A stretch of 64,000 nt of DNA from Kosakonia radicincitans DSM 16656. Its GTDB lineage: Bacteria > Pseudomonadota > Gammaproteobacteria > Enterobacterales > Enterobacteriaceae. Of this stretch, positions 26,265-35,394 are shown in pieces. The stretch's first letter is position 1; the number at the start of each line of letters is the position of its first letter. The stretch covers positions 3,472,001 through 3,536,000 of the forward strand of contig NZ_CP018016.1 in assembly GCF_000280495.2 (NCBI RefSeq), given 5' to 3'. The notes under the pieces were generated by a model. That model searched no databases and was not told the DNA's origin. It saw only the letters and a program-made list of their open reading frames with translations. The position numbers and the translations under genes are program-made.

Positions 26265-27077
26265 CTAGACACTTCCGAGCCGTTGATAATACTGGTTTTC
26301 ATATTCTGTCGGTGACATCTGTTCGCTAGAACCATGCCGACGCTTACTGTTATAAAACATTTCGATGTAATCAAAAATATCACTGCGGGCTTCTTCCCGC
26401 GTTCCGTAGATCTTTTTCTTTATCCGTTCACGTTTCAACAACTGGAAAAAACTTTCTGCAACCGCATTATCATGGCAGTTACCGCGACGGCTCATGCTAC
26501 CCTCCAGGCCGTGTGATTTCAGGAACGACTGCCACTCATGGCTTGTGTACTGACTGCCCTGATCCGAATGAACCAGCACCTGTTTTTCGGGATTACGCCG
26601 CCATACAGCCATCAGCAGTGCGTTCAGGACAATGTCCTTTGTCATCCGGGATTGCATGGACCAGCCGATAATTTTGCGTGAGAACAGATCAACAACAACG
26701 GCAAGATACAGCCAGCCTTCGTGGGTCCTGATGTAGGTTATGTCCGTTACCCAACGCTCATCAGGAGCATCCGGATTGAACTGTCGCTGGAGCCTGTTGG
26801 GTGACACGATACTGGCCTCGCCTTTACGTGCCCGCGGGCTTCGGTATCCGACCTGAGCCTTTATTCCGACACGTTTCATCAGTCTCCAGACTCTGTTTAC
26901 TCCGCACTGTTGCCCGCTGTCACGCAGATCCAGATGGATTTTGCGATAACCATAGACGCATCCCGACTCCAGCCAGAACTGTTTAATCTGTCCTGTCAGT
27001 CTCAGGTCTGCCTGATGGCGTTGTGAATGCGGCTGCTGAAGCCAGGCGTAAAAACCACTGGGATGAACATCCAGCAC
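26265..27077 (-). CDS. IS3-family OrfB (DDE transposase)
   Basis: Catalytic residues are visible in WVTDITYIRT, LVHSDQGSQY and the Glu of DNAVAESFFQLLKRE, followed by the typical YNSKRRHGSSEQMSP tail. The full-length enzyme is made by -1 frameshifting from OrfA. The gene looks intact. Confidence 0.92.
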   Translation of the reverse strand: MLDVHPSGFYAWLQQPHSQRHQADLRLTGQIKQFWLESGCVYGYRKIHLDLRDSGQQCGVNRVWRLMKRVGIKAQVGYRSPRARKGEASIVSPNRLQRQFNPDAPDERWVTDITYIRTHEGWLYLAVVVDLFSRKIIGWSMQSRMTKDIVLNALLMAVWRRNPEKQVLVHSDQGSQYTSHEWQSFLKSHGLEGSMSRRGNCHDNAVAESFFQLLKRERIKKKIYGTREEARSDIFDYIEMFYNSKRRHGSSEQMSPTEYENQYYQRLGSV

Positions 27078-27133
27078 CCGACAGAGCAGGCGAACAGGCC
27101 AGCAACAGGAGTTGTCACGGATAAAGGCGTACC

Positions 27134-27418
27134 TCAGTCGGACAGCTTTGCGAAGTACGCCGCGGCTTTTTTTAATATGTCCCGTTCGTCGGTAACCCGT
27201 TTCAGCTCTTTCTGGAGACGGCGGATCTCGGCCTGAGCATCTGACTGTTCTTTATTAGTGGAAGAATCCGGACCGTACTTCTTTATCCAGGCATAAAGGC
27301 TGTGGGTGGTGATATCGAGACGTGTTGCAACGCTGGCAACAGAATAACCGCGATCAACAACCTGTTTGACTGCTTCAGTTTTAAACTCTTCGGGATAACG
27401 CTTACCGCTCATGGGCAC
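27134..27418 (-). CDS. IS3-family OrfA
   Basis: The 94-residue protein has an N-terminal helix-turn-helix (GYSVASVATRLDITTHSLYA) and a C-terminal coiled coil (AEIRRLQKELKRVTDERDIL). A run of seven A's near its 3' end (27166-27173 on the minus strand) is the likely frameshift site into OrfB. Confidence 0.9.
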   Translation of the reverse strand: MPMSGKRYPEEFKTEAVKQVVDRGYSVASVATRLDITTHSLYAWIKKYGPDSSTNKEQSDAQAEIRRLQKELKRVTDERDILKKAAAYFAKLSD

Positions 27419-28302
27419 CTCTCTTTAAGCCATCTTAAATGACTCTGAGGTGTCTGTTAAACCCGTGGCGATTCAGTTTTTATCGGGAACTGGTGAGTCT
27501 TGGTGTTATTCCATGTGAAAAATACTCATCTAAAAATGACAAGATCGTGAAGGAGTCTGGTTCGGAATTATCGCTACTGTTCATCCGTGCAGGCCTGCTG
27601 TTTGAGTTTAAGATGCTACAAAGATCACTGGCAGTAATAATTTCTCTCAAGGAGAATGGTACAATTGCTCTCCCTGCTCTTGACTCCCGGATGCCTCGTC
27701 CAGCACGAAAGAATATTGCCGATTACTACAAAAGGATTGTTGATATCTGGTTGCTGGAGGCACAACCACATTCTTTTGCATATTTTAAGTGTAAAGACCG
27801 TGCTTCGGCAACAAATGCCGAACGGCTCCTTAAAAACATGAGCCGATTTTATTTTCATAAACGAATGTTTGGTGGTACGCAGGGAAGCTGGCTGGGGACG
27901 CTGGGAGCATTTGATATTGAGGTCAGCCGTTGGGAAGAGCCTGGGGTAGCGATTTATTACGAGATGAATAATAAAAATACAATTTCAGATAAAGTCAAAT
28001 CAAAACTTGAGGATTATAATTTTATAGTGTCAGCAAGAAGTTTGTATTTGCGGCATAAAGTGATAAAAAAAGATAGTTACTCTAAAATTCGATATTATCG
28101 AGATCTTCTAATGAATCAGTCATGTATGTTCCCCTGGTACCTTAATGATAACAGCTATTACGAAATGGCACTGAAGTTTGAAGCGGGAGAGTAACCTGGA
28201 CTTATTAATAAACCTACCTGTTCATATAACACTGGCTGGATTTGCATGGTGGTTATGGTGAACAGGTAGTACCCGTAGTTCTGTCCCAATCAACAGTTAA
28301 GC

Positions 28303-28331
28303 CCAAAAAAGAAAAGCGCCCCGAAAGGCGC
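28303..28331 (-). terminator. Terminator of the integrase gene
   Basis: On the minus strand GCGCC-TTTC-GGGGCGC is followed by TTTTCTTTTTT, about 10 bp past the integrase stop codon. Confidence 0.75.
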
Positions 28332-28340
28332 AGAACAAGT

Positions 28341-29543
28341 TTACTTCACTGCCGAAAACACGTAATCAGCCCAAGCCTGCATCACCGGAATACGCTGTTC
28401 CAGTAAATCAGTACGATGGTACGCAGCCTCTACTTTGTTTTTCAGCGTATGTGCCAGTGCCCGTTCGGCCACATCCCGTGATATCCCCTGCTCACTGCAC
28501 CAGTCTCTGAAACTGGAACGAAATCCATGAGCGGTTGCGAGGCGTCCTGGCGTATCGCTGACAGCCCCCGTTTTACGCAGGAAAGTGGTCATCACCATAT
28601 CAGACAATACAATTTGTTTTCGTGGTGACGGGAAAACCAGCTCATCGTGCAAACCCTGCATTTTTTCAAGCACAGCGACAGCCTGCAAAGATAATGGAAC
28701 ACGATGCTGAATCCCCGCCTTCATTCTTTCCGGTGGAACAATCCATATTCGCTTGTCCAAATCAACTTCCTGCCAGCGCATACCACGGGCTTCTCCTGAC
28801 CTCGCCCCGGTAAGGATCACAATCAGCAACAACGCACGGGTCACGTTATAGCGCTCGTCACTGTAGACTTTCGTCGCCACGTAAAGCGGTACATTTCGCC
28901 AGGGCATCGCCGGTTGGTGCTCAGTTCGTACATTAATACCCGCCTGTACCGGCAGTAAATGGTCAACAACATCAACAGGATTGGCAACACAGTGCCCGTG
29001 AGCCCATCCCCATTGCATTACCGCATGGATTCGCTGTTTTACGCGACTGGCTGTTTCTGCCAGCGTGAGCCACACAGGGCGCAATGTTTCTGCCACATCA
29101 GCAGGCGTGATGCGGTCGAGTGGTTTAGTTCCTAATGACGGAAACGCATACTGCTCCAGTGTTGATAGCCACTGCTTTATGTGCTTCTGGTTTTTCCATC
29201 CCGGCGAGAGTTCAGCGTGAACCTGACGCGCTGCTGCTTCAAATGTCGGAATAATAACCTTCTCAGCTTCGGCTTTTTTCAACTCAAGCGGATCATCACC
29301 AGTCGCCAGTTGTTCGCGCATGGCCTGCGCCATACGTGCTGCTTCCGCGATACCGATTTCGGGATAAGTCCCCAGTCCGGCATTTCGCCTTTTTTGAGTA
29401 ACAGGACTTACATAGCGTAAAACCCACTTTCCCCTCCCCTTTGCTGATGAAGGATGAAGCGTAAGTCCCGTAATTCCGCCATGAGGCAACGGCCTGTCAT
29501 CAGGTTTAATGTGCCTGGCTTTAGTGTCAGTAAGTAGTGCCAT
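28341..29543 (-). CDS. P4-type tyrosine integrase of the island
   Basis: I start at the ATG at 29543 (MALLTDTKARHIKP), which matches the conserved N-terminus of P4-family integrases, although a longer frame exists; this gives 400 residues. The N-terminal DUF4102-like domain (KGRGKWVLRYVSPVTQKRRN) is followed by a core-binding domain and a catalytic domain with Arg in GARSGEARGMRW, HGFRSSF, ERALAH and the nucleophilic Tyr in VEAAYHRTDL. Such integrases insert islands into tRNA 3' ends. The gene faces left, away from the tRNA-Ser sequences on its right. Four GTATGCCAT repeats surround its promoter. Confidence 0.92.
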   Translation of the reverse strand: MALLTDTKARHIKPDDRPLPHGGITGLTLHPSSAKGRGKWVLRYVSPVTQKRRNAGLGTYPEIGIAEAARMAQAMREQLATGDDPLELKKAEAEKVIIPTFEAAARQVHAELSPGWKNQKHIKQWLSTLEQYAFPSLGTKPLDRITPADVAETLRPVWLTLAETASRVKQRIHAVMQWGWAHGHCVANPVDVVDHLLPVQAGINVRTEHQPAMPWRNVPLYVATKVYSDERYNVTRALLLIVILTGARSGEARGMRWQEVDLDKRIWIVPPERMKAGIQHRVPLSLQAVAVLEKMQGLHDELVFPSPRKQIVLSDMVMTTFLRKTGAVSDTPGRLATAHGFRSSFRDWCSEQGISRDVAERALAHTLKNKVEAAYHRTDLLEQRIPVMQAWADYVFSAVK

Positions 29544-29568
29544 AAAAGGGAAAATCCTGCTGTTTTCA

Positions 29569-29632
29569 GTATGCCATCCAGTATGCCATGAAAAATTCTT
29601 GCACATTTCTGGTATGCCATTCAGTATGCCAT
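29569..29632. repeat. Two pairs of GTATGCCAT repeats at the integrase promoter
   Basis: Identical 9-mers lie at 29569-29577, 29581-29589, 29612-29620 and 29624-29632. Within each pair the offset is 12 bp and the pairs are 43 bp apart. Arm-type binding sites for integrase are arranged in this way beside P4-like int genes. The set overlaps the region just upstream of the chosen start, so integrase could also repress itself. Confidence 0.6.
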
Positions 29633-29750
29633 CTGTGGTGTGTTTCGTCAGGGTTATATTGGTTTCAATCGGACAGGCATCAAGAAAAAACGCTTAATTT
29701 TATTAGGTTACAGGATTAGATTGAACATCTTTGCATTCATATTTAGCGGT

Positions 29751-30180
29751 CCCCCTCACCGCCATCATTTCAGACGAGAGCCTGTACGAAAGTACGGGCT
29801 TTTTTCTTTTATATTCTCCCTTCCAGGGGGGATGAGAATCCCCGACCGGGGTTCGACAACGGGCAACTGCCCGCTGGACAGACCACGAATAACATGAGTG
29901 GGCTGCCCGCAGGGCGAGCGAAGCGAGTCAATCCCCCCCTCACCGCCATCATTTCAGACGAGAGCCTGTACGAAAGTACGGGCTTTTTTCTTTTATATTC
30001 TCCCTTCCTGGGGGGATGAGAATCCCCGACCGGGGTTCGACAACGGGCAACTGCCCGTTGGACAGACCACGAATAACATGAGTGGGCTGCCCGCACAAAA
30101 ACGCCGGGAGCGTTTTTGAACAACGCCTGCGTTGGCCCCGAAGGGCCGAGTAACGGCGAGCGAAGCGAGTCAATCCCCCC
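29751..30180 (+). repeat. Tandem att-like array carrying tRNA-Ser 3' ends
   Basis: Two direct units start with CCCCCTCACCGCCATCATTT, the last 15 bases of the tRNA-Ser gene plus its flank, at 29751 and 29935 (184 bp apart). Each continues with its own hairpin and T-run (near 29779-29810 and 29963-29994) and a shared segment ending GCGAGCGAAGCGAGTCAAT. The second unit holds about 58 bp the first lacks. A third, internally deleted unit begins at 30174. The array lies between integrase and intact tRNA and looks like left-over attachment sites from serial integrations. Confidence 0.75.
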
Positions 30181-30387
30181 ACTCTCCCTTCCAATGCCGA
30201 TTAAACATCAGAGATGGCGTCGACACCTTATATAACCGTGGTTTTAGCCATCTCCTGCCCTGGCTTCGCGCCGGAACGCCAGGCGACAGCGACGCTTTAC
30301 CCGGACTACATTTCTGGTCAAATTTTTGGTCCAAAATCCGCCATTGCTCACACCTTAAGCGAACAGTCATCAATGCGGAAAATATGC

Positions 30388-30416
30388 TTGACCGTTTCAG
30401 TGCAACTCCCTATAGT
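30388..30416 (+). promoter_or_regulatory. Promoter of tRNA-Ser
   Basis: TTGACC (-35, 30388-30393) and TATAGT (-10, 30411-30416) are separated by exactly 17 bp and followed by a GC-rich discriminator (AGCGCCCC), the mark of stringently controlled stable-RNA promoters. Transcription should start about 35 bp before the tRNA. Confidence 0.8.
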
Positions 30417-30457
30417 AGCGCCCCGTTGCCCCCTAAGTGGCGGCAGCAATACAATGT

Positions 30458-30545
30458 GGTGAGGTGTCCGAGTGGCTGAAGGAGCACGCCTGGAAAGTGT
30501 GTATACGGCAACGTATCGGGGGTTCGAATCCCCCCCTCACCGCCA
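30458..30545 (+). tRNA. tRNA-Ser(GGA), serX/serW type
   Basis: The 88-base gene starts GGTGAGGTGTCCGAGTGG, has anticodon GGA in the CTGGAAA loop, a class II variable arm, a GGTTCGAATCC T-arm, and ends with encoded CCA. Its position on the far side of phoH-efe-putP fits serX of E. coli. It is intact and has its own promoter and terminator although the island lies on its 5' side. Confidence 0.97.
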
Positions 30546-30559
30546 TCATTCAAAGAAGA

Positions 30560-30588
30560 GCCCGCATGCAAATGCGGGCTTTTTTTTC
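30560..30588 (+). terminator. tRNA-Ser terminator
   Basis: AGCCCGCAT-GCAA-ATGCGGGCT is followed by eight T's, 14 bp after the CCA end. Confidence 0.9.
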
Positions 30589-30747
30589 GCATGTCGCACA
30601 TGCTATCCACAAACTGCACTCAACAATCGCAAAAAACATCCTCATTTCAGCTCAGAAGAAAACCCTCTGACCTTGCTCACTTTGTTTCTCCCACAGCTAT
30701 CACCGGTGCATTACTATGGCGTTCCATGAGCGAAAAAGAGTGCCGTA

Positions 30748-31563
30748 ATGAAAGAACGCAATAGCGTAAGTGGGAAATTAACCCTGCTGGCCATCATTGG
30801 CGATCCCATTGCGCAAGTACGCGCCCCTTTGATGATCAATGCCGCCATGGAAGAGCGACACATCCCGGATACACTGATGGTTCCTTTGCATGTTGCGCCT
30901 GGCAATGTGCAGCAAGCGATTGAGGGACTGAAAGCTGTGCAGAATTTCGCTGGCGCCATCATCACCATGCCGCATAAAAAAGAGGTTATGCGCTTCCTTG
31001 ACTCAACGAGTACCACGGCAGCACATTGCGGTGCCTGCAATGTCATCCGCCGTGACCAGCACGGGAAAATCCATGGCACAATGCTGGATGGCGAAGGTTT
31101 TGTCGCCAGTCTGCTGGAGCGGGATATTGCCGTTGGGCAAAAGAAAATCTATCTGGCAGGAACCGGTGGCGCAGGTACGGCGATCGCACATGCGCTGGCT
31201 GCTCATCAGGTTGCAGAATTGATTATCTATAACCGCACCGTCAGCCGGGCTGAAGCACTTATCCGTGAATTGTCGGTTTTCTATCCGCAGGTGCAGTTTC
31301 GGTTGGGCAACGATAAACCCGCAGAGGTTGATATTGCCATTAATGCCACCTCCGTTGGCATGGACGGGACGCAAGAACTCCCCTTCTCGCTTATGGCGCT
31401 CAACCCGCAGTCTGTGGTCTGCGATATCATTATTTTCCCGGAGACAACGGCGTTGCTCGCAGCGGCACAGCAGCGCAATTTATGCACACACTCTGGACGG
31501 GCCATGCTCGCCGCGCAGATTACATTGATGCTTGAATTTATGCTGCATGGCAAAAAGGCATAA
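30748..31563 (+). CDS. Shikimate dehydrogenase-family protein (atypical AroE-like)
   Basis: The 271-residue protein has the two-domain AroE/YdiB fold: an N-terminal substrate domain with the TMPHKKE motif carrying the catalytic Lys, and a Rossmann nucleotide site (LAGTGGAGTAIAHALA) with the YNRTVSRAE strand that selects the cofactor. The usual SxS substrate motif after the first strand is replaced by PIAQVRAP, which marks the non-biosynthetic branches of the family. It may act on quinate or another hydroxylated ring acid. It is a single gene between the tRNA and phoH and ends at a strong hairpin. Confidence 0.82.
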   Translation: MKERNSVSGKLTLLAIIGDPIAQVRAPLMINAAMEERHIPDTLMVPLHVAPGNVQQAIEGLKAVQNFAGAIITMPHKKEVMRFLDSTSTTAAHCGACNVIRRDQHGKIHGTMLDGEGFVASLLERDIAVGQKKIYLAGTGGAGTAIAHALAAHQVAELIIYNRTVSRAEALIRELSVFYPQVQFRLGNDKPAEVDIAINATSVGMDGTQELPFSLMALNPQSVVCDIIIFPETTALLAAAQQRNLCTHSGRAMLAAQITLMLEFMLHGKKA

Positions 31564-31565
31564 AA

Positions 31566-31586
31566 AAGCCCGGCAAGCCGGGCTCT
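31566..31586. terminator. Terminator between the AroE-like gene and phoH
   Basis: AGCCCGGC-AA-GCCGGGCT lies between the two convergent genes, with A-rich flank on the left and CTTCC on the right. It could serve the minus-strand phoH transcript best. Confidence 0.7.
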
Positions 31587-31601
31587 TCCATTGAGATAGC
31601 A

Positions 31602-32390
31602 TCAATCATAAGCCAGCAGTGTGCGCTGGCAGAGAGCGGAGCGTACGCAGTCATCTTTGTTAAAGCGCACCACGCCAATCATCTCATCTTCCTCAAAACG
31701 CGCCAGCGCATCGCTCAGCCCCGATTTAACACCGGAAGGCAGGTCGCACTGGGTGATATCGCCGTTGACAATCACCGTCACGTTTTCCCCGAGGCGTGTC
31801 AAAAACATCTTCATTTGCGCAGCGGTGACATTCTGAGCCTCATCAAGAATAACGACCGCATTTTCAAAGGTACGTCCGCGCATATAGGCGAACGGCGCGA
31901 TTTCCACCTTACCAATCTCTGGGCGCAGGCAGTATTGCATAAAGGACGCGCCAAGGCGTTTAACCAGCACGTCATAGACGGGCCGGAAATAGGGCGCGAA
32001 CTTCTCCGAAATATCGCCGGGTAAGAAGCCGAGATCTTCGTCAGCTTGCAGGACCGGCCGGGTAACAATAATCCTTTCCACGTCCTTATGGATCAGCGCT
32101 TCCGCCGCTTTCGCCGCGCTAATCCACGTTTTTCCGCATCCCGCTTCACCAGTTGCGAAGATCAGTTGTTTACTCTCGATAGCATTCAGGTAGTGCTCCT
32201 GAGCTTCATTGCGAGCGGCAATCGGAGAGGTATCACGGCTGTCCCGCGCCATGCCAATTGCTTCTACGCCACTCATCTGCACAAGCGAGGTGACCGACTC
32301 TTCTTCACGTTGTTTATGGCTGCGTGAATCACGTCTCAGCACGCGTTTCGCTTCACGACGAGCTTTGATCACTGCTTTTTGTCTTCCCAT
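31602..32390 (-). CDS. phoH: PhoH, ATP-binding phosphate-starvation protein
   Basis: From the conserved MGRQKAVIKARREAKR start (ATG at 32390) the protein has 262 residues and matches E. coli PhoH closely. Walker A is TGEAGCGKTW, Walker B is VVILDEAQN, and the SF1-type RNA/DNA-binding region follows. In E. coli the gene is induced by PhoB on phosphate starvation; its molecular role is probably RNA-related. The frame extends 100 codons upstream to 32690, but that extension does not match the start of E. coli PhoH, so I prefer the internal start. Confidence 0.93.
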   Translation of the reverse strand: MGRQKAVIKARREAKRVLRRDSRSHKQREEESVTSLVQMSGVEAIGMARDSRDTSPIAARNEAQEHYLNAIESKQLIFATGEAGCGKTWISAAKAAEALIHKDVERIIVTRPVLQADEDLGFLPGDISEKFAPYFRPVYDVLVKRLGASFMQYCLRPEIGKVEIAPFAYMRGRTFENAVVILDEAQNVTAAQMKMFLTRLGENVTVIVNGDITQCDLPSGVKSGLSDALARFEEDEMIGVVRFNKDDCVRSALCQRTLLAYD

Positions 32391-32899
32391 GGATAGCACC
32401 TTGAGTTGTTGGTTTACATCACGCGTATCTGTTTCGACACGACTATGCGCACAAACGTCTGAGGGTTGGCTTCCTTGTAAGCCTTGTCTTGCCTTTGAAT
32501 ATGATGTGGCTGAGCGACAGGCATCATCGCCGGTCACATCGTTGAAATCAGGTATGAACAAAGAGGAGGAAAATTCAGGGGCGAAGAAGTCGTTGCCGGA
32601 GGGGGTTTCTCCGTGCCGGGTCTTACGTGGTCTTTTTGAGTGTCCGCTACAGGACTTTACCATCCGCGATCTCCTGAAGAACTTCATCACCGCAGGGAAA
32701 AACGCTTTAAACTAATTACATCAAAACTTAGCATCATTGCAACATTATTTTTACCTACTCATAACGTGCAAGCGCCCTGCGTTGTTGCAAAGAGTCTCTG
32801 ATATGAATATTACAGAAAGATAACAGATACTTTCTAATACGAAAAAATGATAGCTGGATGGCAGAAAAAGTATGTCGAAATGCAACGAATGACAGAATA
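32391..32899. other. Region upstream of phoH
   Basis: About 510 bp between phoH and the efeB 3' end. It contains the phoH promoter and an upstream open extension of the phoH frame without conserved protein sequence. No clear PhoB box pair was found by eye. Confidence 0.4.
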
Positions 32900-32921
32900 T
32901 CCTGCCCGCAGGCGGGCAGGA
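32900..32921 (-). terminator. Hairpin after efeB
   Basis: CCTGCCCGC pairs with GCGGGCAGG just past the efeB stop codon. On the minus strand it is followed only by ATATTCTG, so it is a weak terminator or a transcript-end stabiliser. Confidence 0.5.
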
Positions 32922-32929
32922 TAGGATCT

Positions 32930-34213
32930 TTACGCTTCGAGCAGAGATTGGGCAAGATAGTGATTTGCGTCTTTCACCCCAGGCAAAACAAAGAAGTAGC
33001 CGCCGCCAATCGGACGGATATATTCCTCCAGCGCCTCGCCGTTAAGCCGTTTTTGCACCGTCAGGAAACCTTTTTCCAGATCGTGCTGATAACAGACAAA
33101 CAGCAAGCCCATATCAAGTTGACCTGAGTTCGTCACCCCGAGCGAATAGCTATAGCCCCGGCGCATCATCAGGCTTGATTGTGTCTCTTTGGTACGCGGG
33201 TTCGCCAGACGAATGTGGCTGTCGAGCGCAATCACATCGCCGTCCGGATCTTTTGTGTAATCCGGAATGTCGTGTTCTTGCTGCATGCCCAGCGGTGCGC
33301 CGGAGTGTTTATCACGCCCAAAAATCGTTTGCTGCTCTTTCAGCGGCGTGCGATCCCAGAACTCAACATGGAACTGGATAATCCGCACCGCCTGATAACT
33401 GCCGCCTACAGCCCAGGCCGGTTCACCTTGATCGCCGGTGACCCAGACCACTTCATTCATCAACGCGTTATTGCTGCTGTCCGGGTTGGCGGTGCCATCT
33501 TTAAATCCCAGCAGATTCACCGGCGTCTCTTTGCCTTTACTACGCGCCGCATGATCGGAGATAAACCCCTCCCGCTTCCAGCGCACGCTGAGTAAATCCG
33601 GCGTGTGCTTAATGAGATCGCGCAGCGTGTGAATCACCGTATCCTGCGTATTGGCGCAAATCTGGATGAGTAAATCACCGTGGCACAATGCCGCATCCAG
33701 CGAATCATTGGGGAAGCGTTCCATCTTTTGCAGCTTTTTCGGCATCTGCGCCTGCAAGCCAAAGCGCGTATCGAACAGAGACTGACCCACTGAAACAGTG
33801 ACCGTCAGGTTATCCGGCGAGATATACGACCCGAGAATACCGGAATCCATTGGCGGCAGCCGTGGGTTTGGCGTATCCGGTGCCGGACCGCCTGAAGTGA
33901 GAAAAGTGATGCGCTGTGTCAGTAAACGAAACAAACGTTCAAGATCGGCCTTATCCGCAGCCAGCACATCAAAAGCCACCAGCATCATTGACGCTTGCTG
34001 TGGCGTCAAAATCCCGGCCTGATGCGCCCCGAGAAAAGGCTGCTTTTCCATCCGCGAATCCGGCGACAGCGTCCCCAGCGCACTCTGCGGTTTTGCTGCA
34101 TGGGCAACCGGACATCCGCCAGCAATTGCGAGCGCGCCTCCCAGCGCGCCCATCCCTTTCAGTAAACGGCGGCGCGAAGGTTCGCTGACGCCATGATCAT
34201 CATGTTGCTTCAT
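32930..34213 (-). CDS. efeB: EfeB, Tat-exported heme (DyP-type) peroxidase of the iron uptake system
   Basis: The 427-residue protein starts [20 protein letters not shown], a twin-arginine signal peptide, cut after AHA. The DyP-type peroxidase fold follows, with the [10 protein letters not shown] motif (catalytic Asp) and heme-binding His near HVEFW. EfeB works in the periplasm with EfeO to feed iron to EfeU. The start is 4 bp downstream of the efeO stop. It is last in the efeUOB operon and intact. Confidence 0.95.
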   Translation of the reverse strand: MKQHDDHGVSEPSRRRLLKGMGALGGALAIAGGCPVAHAAKPQSALGTLSPDSRMEKQPFLGAHQAGILTPQQASMMLVAFDVLAADKADLERLFRLLTQRITFLTSGGPAPDTPNPRLPPMDSGILGSYISPDNLTVTVSVGQSLFDTRFGLQAQMPKKLQKMERFPNDSLDAALCHGDLLIQICANTQDTVIHTLRDLIKHTPDLLSVRWKREGFISDHAARSKGKETPVNLLGFKDGTANPDSSNNALMNEVVWVTGDQGEPAWAVGGSYQAVRIIQFHVEFWDRTPLKEQQTIFGRDKHSGAPLGMQQEHDIPDYTKDPDGDVIALDSHIRLANPRTKETQSSLMMRRGYSYSLGVTNSGQLDMGLLFVCYQHDLEKGFLTVQKRLNGEALEEYIRPIGGGYFFVLPGVKDANHYLAQSLLEA

Positions 34214-34217
34214 ATTG

Positions 34218-35345
34218 TTAATCCAGCCCAAGCACGCCGCGCAGTTGCGCCAGATCTTCAGCCAGCGTGGTGATCGGCCCTTTCAGCGCATTACGGTCGG
34301 CGTCGGTCAGCTTGTCGTACGTCTCATAGCCATCTTTTGTGCGGTATTTCGCCAGAATGGTATCCACTTTCTTGAAGTTGGCATCGACTTTCGCCAGCAA
34401 CTCCGCATTCTCTTTTTGCAGTTGCGGACGCAGCAGATTGACAATTTTCTGCGCGCCATCAACGTTGGCCTGGAAGTCCCACAGATCGGTGTGGCTGTAA
34501 CGATCTTCTTCGCCGCTGATTTTGCTGGCTGCAACTTCTTCAATCAAATCGGCTGCACCGCCCACCACTTTTGAGGGCGGGAAAGCCAGTTCGTTAATGC
34601 GCGTTTGCAGATCCAGCACATCGCTGTTGAGCTGATCGGCATATTTGCCCATCTCTTTGGTGCTGTTATCGCCAAACAGGGCTTTTTCCAGGCGGTGGAA
34701 ACCGGTGAACTTCGGATCTTCCGCTTTGTGCTCGTAATCATCTTCACGGGCATCAATCCTGCCATCCAGATCGGAGAAGAGTTCAGCAATCGGTTCGATA
34801 CGTTCATAGTGCTGGCGAGTTGGCGCATACAGCGCTTTCGCTTTTTCAATATCCCCGGCTTTTACTGCATCGGTAAAGGCTTTCGTGCCGGAGACCAGTT
34901 GCGCGGTTTCCGCCACGACATAGGCTTTATAATCAGTAATGGCCCCGCTCAGGCTCAACAATGCATCGTCTTTTGCCGCATCCGCAGTTGCCGAGCCTTT
35001 GACCACCAGTTTCCCTTTCGGGTTGGTGAGCAGGCCGCAGGTCATATCATATTCGCCAGGTTGCAGATTGGCGGTCAGCTTCTGGCTGAATCCCGGCGCG
35101 ATGTTTTCACGCTCTTCCACCACCATCACGCCTTTGAGAATCTCCCATTCCAGCGCTTTCTGGCTGTGGTTGATGATAATGAACTGCGTTTTGCCCGCGT
35201 TAACGGTCAGGTTCATCGGCTCACACTGCTTGTCCGTTACCGTGACCTTCACCTGCGGAACATCCGCAGCCTGTACCCCGAAAGCGCAAGACATCAGCGC
35301 CGCGATCCCTACCTGCAAAGCACTACGACGAAAATGAATAGCCAT
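34218..35345 (-). CDS. efeO: EfeO, periplasmic iron-binding protein
   Basis: The chosen start ([20 protein letters not shown]) gives 375 residues, identical in length to E. coli EfeO. A Sec signal peptide is cut after VQA. An N-terminal cupredoxin-like domain (about 30-120) is followed by the C-terminal M75 peptidase-like domain with the HxxE-type motif region ([10 protein letters not shown]). It delivers ferrous or ferric iron to the EfeU permease. Confidence 0.95.
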   Translation of the reverse strand: MAIHFRRSALQVGIAALMSCAFGVQAADVPQVKVTVTDKQCEPMNLTVNAGKTQFIIINHSQKALEWEILKGVMVVEERENIAPGFSQKLTANLQPGEYDMTCGLLTNPKGKLVVKGSATADAAKDDALLSLSGAITDYKAYVVAETAQLVSGTKAFTDAVKAGDIEKAKALYAPTRQHYERIEPIAELFSDLDGRIDAREDDYEHKAEDPKFTGFHRLEKALFGDNSTKEMGKYADQLNSDVLDLQTRINELAFPPSKVVGGAADLIEEVAASKISGEEDRYSHTDLWDFQANVDGAQKIVNLLRPQLQKENAELLAKVDANFKKVDTILAKYRTKDGYETYDKLTDADRNALKGPITTLAEDLAQLRGVLGLD

Positions 35346-35394
35346 GACCCTTCCCTTAAATAAGTATGTTGTAACTACGAAGCTGTGCATATCC

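Larger units (their letters stand above)
26247..27475 (-). mobile_element. IS3-family insertion sequence (1229 bp) with intact ends
   Basis: Imperfect inverted repeats beginning TGAATCGCCACGG bound the element at both ends, and a GTT duplication (26244-26246 and 27476-27478) flanks it, as expected for the IS3 group. It encodes OrfA and OrfB on the minus strand with an A7G slippery run at about 27165-27173. It has the look of the ISEhe3/IS1397 relatives of enterobacteria; the exact name would need a database. Confidence 0.9.
25730..28194 (+). pseudogene. Unknown 411-codon gene split by an IS3-family element
   Basis: Two pieces, 25730-26246 and 27479-28194, join in one frame when the IS and one copy of its GTT target duplication are removed; the junction then reads APLGFYRELVSLG. 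The restored protein is largely helical, with no membrane segment or enzyme motif, and has a lysine-rich C-terminal third (SLYLRHKVIKKDSYSKIRYY). In its present state the N-terminal part ends after four IS-encoded residues. It lies between the AlpA and integrase genes. Family unknown. Confidence 0.8.

Noticed and set aside
29809-30373. Open frames within the tRNA-Ser att-like array
   Set aside because: They arise from the tandem repeats (terminator hairpins and GC-rich units) and have no coding signals.
32391-32690. 100-codon N-terminal extension of phoH
   Set aside because: The frame is open, but the extension does not match the start of known PhoH proteins, whereas MGRQKAV does.
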